From the NCBI GenBank assembly GCA_012861695.1, contig JAAOOA010000152.1, forward strand, positions 124,001 to 188,000: a stretch of DNA of 64,000 nt, read 5' to 3'. The DNA comes from Trematomus loennbergii (Eukaryota; Chordata; Actinopteri; Perciformes; Nototheniidae). The notes below the pieces were generated by a model. It saw only the letters and a program-made list of their open reading frames with translations. It was not told the DNA's origin and did no database searches. How positions within the stretch are numbered: the first letter of the stretch is position 1; every line of letters begins with the position of its first letter. A program made the position numbers and the translations under genes. Below, piece by piece: positions 60,532-64,000 of the stretch.

Positions 60532-61230
60532 AGCTAGCTAGTAGCTAGCACGTTAGTTAGCATTAGAGCCTTGTCATTTTTATTAGCCTTAACATGAAGT
60601 AACATTAAGTAACCCAAAATGTTAAACAGTAAGAGTAGTAGTCATATTTCGTGAACCCTTTGAATAGTACTTTCACCGGTGTGATCATTCTATAATACAC
60701 AATTTAAGGTCTTCCTCCCCTTCGTTCCTCTGGATTCATTTTGAAATAAATAAGAAGATCTAGCCGTTGTGTGTTTAATGTGTAACCCCACAACCCTTTT
60801 CTCCTCATATTGTCATTCATGACTTTTGGTTTGATACATTCTAAAAGGCTGAAAACATAGATAACGTGAAGCCAGAAGTCACGTAACACCGGAAGTGACA
60901 TCATGTAAACGACGGGGTTGTCCTTCAATAAAGCTTTATTAAATAAAACGGTACATTTATTTAATATTCAGCAATAATAACATCTCAGCGTCAATAAGTG
61001 TAGTGTTTAAGTCATTTTCACCTTAAATTAACTTTTTCTTAAAACCGTAACATTAGCCACATGCTAATGCTAACCGGAAATGAAGAATTTTGAGAATAAA
61101 ACAGTTTTAAGTTAAAAGAGTGTATGTGAACTTCCGGTTTTTCAGAATAAAACAGCTTTAATTAAAAGAGTATATTTAATCTAAATTACGCCATATAAAC
61201 ATTGATTTTAATTTCTTACACTTTTCACAG

Positions 61231-61976
61231 GGACAGATGAGGAAACACTGACCCTCATCAAAGTGAGTGCAGAAAAAGACGAGCTTTTTACAGGCCGAAG
61301 GCACACTGCCAAGAAAGCCTGGGAGTGAGTGACATTTTCCTGGTTGGGAACATATGATCCGCAATTTACGTATTGGTGGTTACAATTGGTATTTTAATAT
61401 TGTCTGCTGAACCTGTGAGTTTAAATATCGATTGCTTTGTTAGATGACACCTGTTGCTGCAGACCTTATTAATTGCTGACCAGCTTGAAACATCTCTTGT
61501 ATCACTCAGGGAGATTCTAAAGGCCCTTGGCTTATTCGGTTCTGTAACCCCCACACAGATCGGCAAAAAGTGGGACAACCTGAAACGAAAATACAAGGTA
61601 ATATGTTATCATTTATTTTACGGCCATGCATGAGGCCATTCGGTGGGAGCCATCCATCGACACTCCCACCCTGATGGACTCGGCCACTGCTGCTGTGGCT
61701 TCTGGCAGTGGCTCAACATCCACTGAGGCTGTCCAGAGTCAGGCCACTGTGGAGGATGAGGAGGCCACCGAGTCTGCCTTGGACAGCCAGGAGGATGTTG
61801 AGCCATCCACCTATGCCGGTCCCCCTCCCCGTAAAAAAAAGCGCAAGTCGCAGTTACTGCAGTTCATGGAGGCGGAGGCGGCCAAGGAGGATAAACGCTT
61901 CAACCGCCAGCAGGTAGCCACCGCAGAAACCTCCAAACAATTCCTTGACCTCTTTCAAGAATTAGTGCGAAAATAA
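61231..61976 (+). pseudogene. Myb/SANT-like accessory gene of Harbinger element 2
   Basis: A likely first exon at 59109-59123 (MAGAN, before gtaagt) is one base out of frame with exon 2. Exon 2 (61231-61324) and exon 3 (61510-61597) join in frame and encode the Myb-like domain: TDEETLTLIKVSAEKDELF, AKKAWEEILKALGLFG, QIGKKWDNLKRKYK. Regularly placed Trp residues support the fold. The last exon, open to TAA at 61974, encodes MHEAIRWEPSIDTPTLMDS, an acidic linker, the basic PRKKKRK (a possible nuclear signal) and a helical tail ending DLFQELVRK. Only about 20 bp separate exon 3 from the last exon, so that exon's 5' part is probably deleted. Such proteins help Harbinger transposases bind DNA. Confidence 0.75.
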
Positions 61977-62457
61977 TAGATTCCGTTAGCTTTTTTTCAT
62001 TTGGTTTGGATTTCTTCTATTGTTTTGTGTTAAGTTTAGGAAAATATTTAAGTTTGTCGTTAAATCAAGCATGTAGCCTCTTTACAGTTCGAAATACAGA
62101 AAAAAAAAACACATGTTTACTGAAAAGATACAAGGTGATCTTTATTTTTATACAAAGCTGAATATACATGTTATGATTGTGACATGACTAAAAAGCCAAT
62201 GTTTTTAAACTCATTGTGCAACCCAAGGTATAACTGTCTATAGTCATACTGAAACTCATAATGACCACTTTAATTTTAGAATTTTAAATCTCCACCTCAA
62301 ATAATTCTGCGCATAAACCAACCATGTGTAAAGTATCCAAATGCAATATCAGGGATGTTATATTAATTAAATAATATATCAATACAAATTGAGTCAAGTT
62401 ACTGCATAGCTCAAGCCCTACATAAGTAAAATTACTAACACATGTATCTTCTTTCTT
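61977..62457. other. Non-coding stretch between convergent genes
   Basis: AT-rich 3' region; the missing second half of the transposase is not here on either strand. Confidence 0.5.
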
Positions 62458-62461
62458 TTAA

Positions 62462-63112
62462 CCTCTTAAGCACGGCGGTCCCCCCATTGGACCCCTCTCA
62501 CCTTTTTGTTTTCGAGATAATGTCTCAGGGCTTCTTAACATTTATGAAACTATTAATGTGTAGCACCAGATTAACGGGAAGAATCTCAGCTAACTGAAGA
62601 TATGAACCATTTTTACCAAAACAAAACACAAGTCTCATAAGAAGGGTCTAAATGACCCCTGAGCGAAAAAAATCTAACGCATTGCGGCACACAATTCAAG
62701 ATAAAGATACCCTTATTACTTATTGTAGCTGCACATACAATATAGCCTATTAAAGCTGAGACTCCACTGATTATTTAGGTATAGTATCATCACTGAGCGA
62801 TCCAACTTGCGACAGGGGAAGCAAACACAGACATCACAACACGTACCTTTACGGAGCTTTTACGGCAGATCGTCTCACCGTAGCTGTCAATTAGGTCAAA
62901 AGACGTGTTCAATGGCATTAAAACGAAAAAACAAATGTCTACAACTGTTGATCCATAGGTTGATAATGTACCTGTACCTTTTAAAAAATTATTTATAATC
63001 CATAATTCCATTTTTTATGTAAAAATCGGAGCGGAAAAGTTAGCTGCTAATGGTAGCCACCAGAGTATGCAGCTTCCGGTTTTGGTAACGCGTCACTCTC
63101 ACTCCTTATTTG
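62462..63112 (-). mobile_element. TTAA-flanked, piggyBac-like repeat (P copy 3)
   Basis: Flanked by TTAA on both sides (62458-62461 and 63113-63116) and homologous to 25.69 kb and 53.57 kb. It directly abuts the transposase frame at lysine-arginine after RIRAP. It provides the uninterrupted form of the repeat. Confidence 0.75.
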
Positions 63113-64000
63113 TTAACGTTTTGGGGCCCTGATCCTTATGTGGCAACCGTCAATTGCACCCACACATGCACGGAATGCCGGGCTGTTGGCCAACTGCTGG
63201 AAGCCCTGCCCGACCTCCTCCAGCTCTGGACCAGCAGGCAGCCTGATCAAAGAATGCCGGAGAGCAGCGATGTCCTCCACTCCCAGGTGGACCAATCTGT
63301 GGACCGTAGAGAGGGGTACCTGAAAGGCCCGGGACACCACACTGTATGACAAACCGTGTGCCAGCCAGTACACGGTCGTCAAGACAGTAATATGGTGTCC
63401 CCAAGCCTGTCTCCTCTCAGGCCTCAGACACCGCATCAAGGCCTCCAAGGACTTTCGGCTGATCCTGTAGTCCTTCAGCAGGCACCCATCACCCTCGAAG
63501 TACAGCTTTAGCAGGGGGACACTGCTGTTCAAACGTCTGTACGGAGATCGAGAGTGTGGGTGTTGAACCTACGAGAAGAATAACATGTACAGAGGTCAAT
63601 ACCTTTATCCAGCAAACTAAACTCCTTTATCCCACAATTTAAACTGCACATACATATTCTGTCATAAGAAATTAAGCCATGGCTAAATCTGGTAGGCTAC
63701 ATTTGATGGTCTCAAGTGCTCGTGTCAACTAAAGTGCATGGTCCCTTTTTGAATAAATACAACTACATAATCAAAAACACAACTTTCTCTTTGACAAACA
63801 TCCTTTTTCTCTGACTCTAAGGCTTAGGCCTATGTCGTGATTTTCCTGCTACAAGTAGTTGGTCATTTTTGTATTCCAATGAAAAAAGCCAGCTGTTTTT
63901 CAACCATTTAAAACATTTTTAAACAAACACTCATAAATACCTCAAGATGAAGCAGAATGGCATTGCGCATTCTCGCTTTCCAGCGCTGGAAACGGCGTCT
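63113..64000 (-). pseudogene. Harbinger transposase, N-terminal half
   Basis: On minus, an exon at 64000-63941 (continuing beyond the window) encodes RRRFQRWKARMRNAILLHLE and ends at a gtattt donor. The next exon, 63568-63113 after a ctcgtag acceptor, encodes SVPLLKLYFEGDGCLLKDYR, a helix-turn-helix-like region (VSRAFQVPLSTVHRLVH) and VGAIDGCHIRI, which holds the first Asp of the DDE triad. The frame stops at TAA 63113-63115, which belongs to the flank of the TTAA element. The remaining catalytic Asp and Glu are lost. The surviving part is long and free of stops, so the break is fairly recent. Confidence 0.88.

Larger units (their letters stand above)
60075..61200. repeat. Insertion with P-like features
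   Basis: Starts near gtggcgaagtcccgccc, a terminus common in fish, and includes a decayed THAP-like first exon at 60434. It lies in the first intron of the Myb-like gene. No clear right end or duplication. Confidence 0.45.
59101..64000. mobile_element. PIF/Harbinger transposon 2 (partial, runs off the window)
   Basis: Contains a Myb-like gene on + and the N-terminal half of a Harbinger transposase on -, in the convergent layout seen in the element at 5.2-9.0 kb. A MITE, a P-like repeat and a TTAA-flanked repeat have inserted. The left end is set at the Myb gene start only because its terminus is unknown. Confidence 0.75.

Overview
This 64-kb window is from a ray-finned fish genome, probably a percomorph teleost. 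That placement is inferred from its repeats: fish-type hAT, PIF/Harbinger, TTAA-flanked and L2 elements, tRNA-derived SINEs with the tail aagtcgctttggataaaagc, and long CA/TG microsatellites. No intact host protein-coding gene is visible. The real coding traces are relics of mobile elements, plus one decayed multi-exon SET-domain gene. Element ends were mapped by eye from terminal inverted repeats (TIRs) and target-site duplications (TSDs). Several of these are exact, so many boundaries are known to the base.

Layout. 1-5.2 kb: non-coding, with one small hAT. 5.2-9.0 kb: a decayed Harbinger element (Myb-like exons on +, internally deleted transposase on -) holding two SINEs. 9.0-18.9 kb: mostly non-coding; it holds a striking array of ACTAGT hexamers every 20-21 bp (11.59-11.87 kb), a TTAA-flanked MITE, and a repeat interrupted by a hAT. 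18.9-21.4 kb: a LINE 3' end whose ORF is split by a solo LTR, then a TA-flanked MITE. 21.55-30.0 kb: a nest of transposons. An outer hAT contains a second hAT, which contains a TTAA element, which contains an L2 LINE, which contains a third hAT; a parallel branch is hAT remnant > TTAA element > solo LTR. 30.4-32.6 kb: a TIR element and a compact foldback element.

33.9-38.2 kb and 47.7-51.4 kb: two copies of an element with the terminus ccatagactgtatatata. Both carry an SGNH-hydrolase relic on + and a THAP zinc-finger exon on -. Both have been hit by Harbinger-type MITEs, and one copy still shows the empty site of an insertion in the other. 39.0-40.9 kb: a foldback element with arms of about 440 bp that encloses the first 90 nt of 18S rRNA and its 5' external spacer. 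42.5-45.9 kb: a KMT5A-like SET-domain gene relic with clean splice sites but two frameshifts, a diverged active-site motif and a partial tandem duplication. 54.7-58.2 kb: a 3.56-kb foldback element with arms of about 650 bp and a 7-bp TSD. 59.1-64.0 kb: a second Harbinger element, with a well-preserved Myb-like gene and a transposase truncated beside a TTAA-flanked repeat; it runs off the window.

Relationships. The genes do not form a pathway. The window is an accumulation site for DNA transposons in which successive insertions can be ordered. The strongest leads are the phased ACTAGT array, the rDNA capture, the SGNH/THAP element family and the SET-domain relic.
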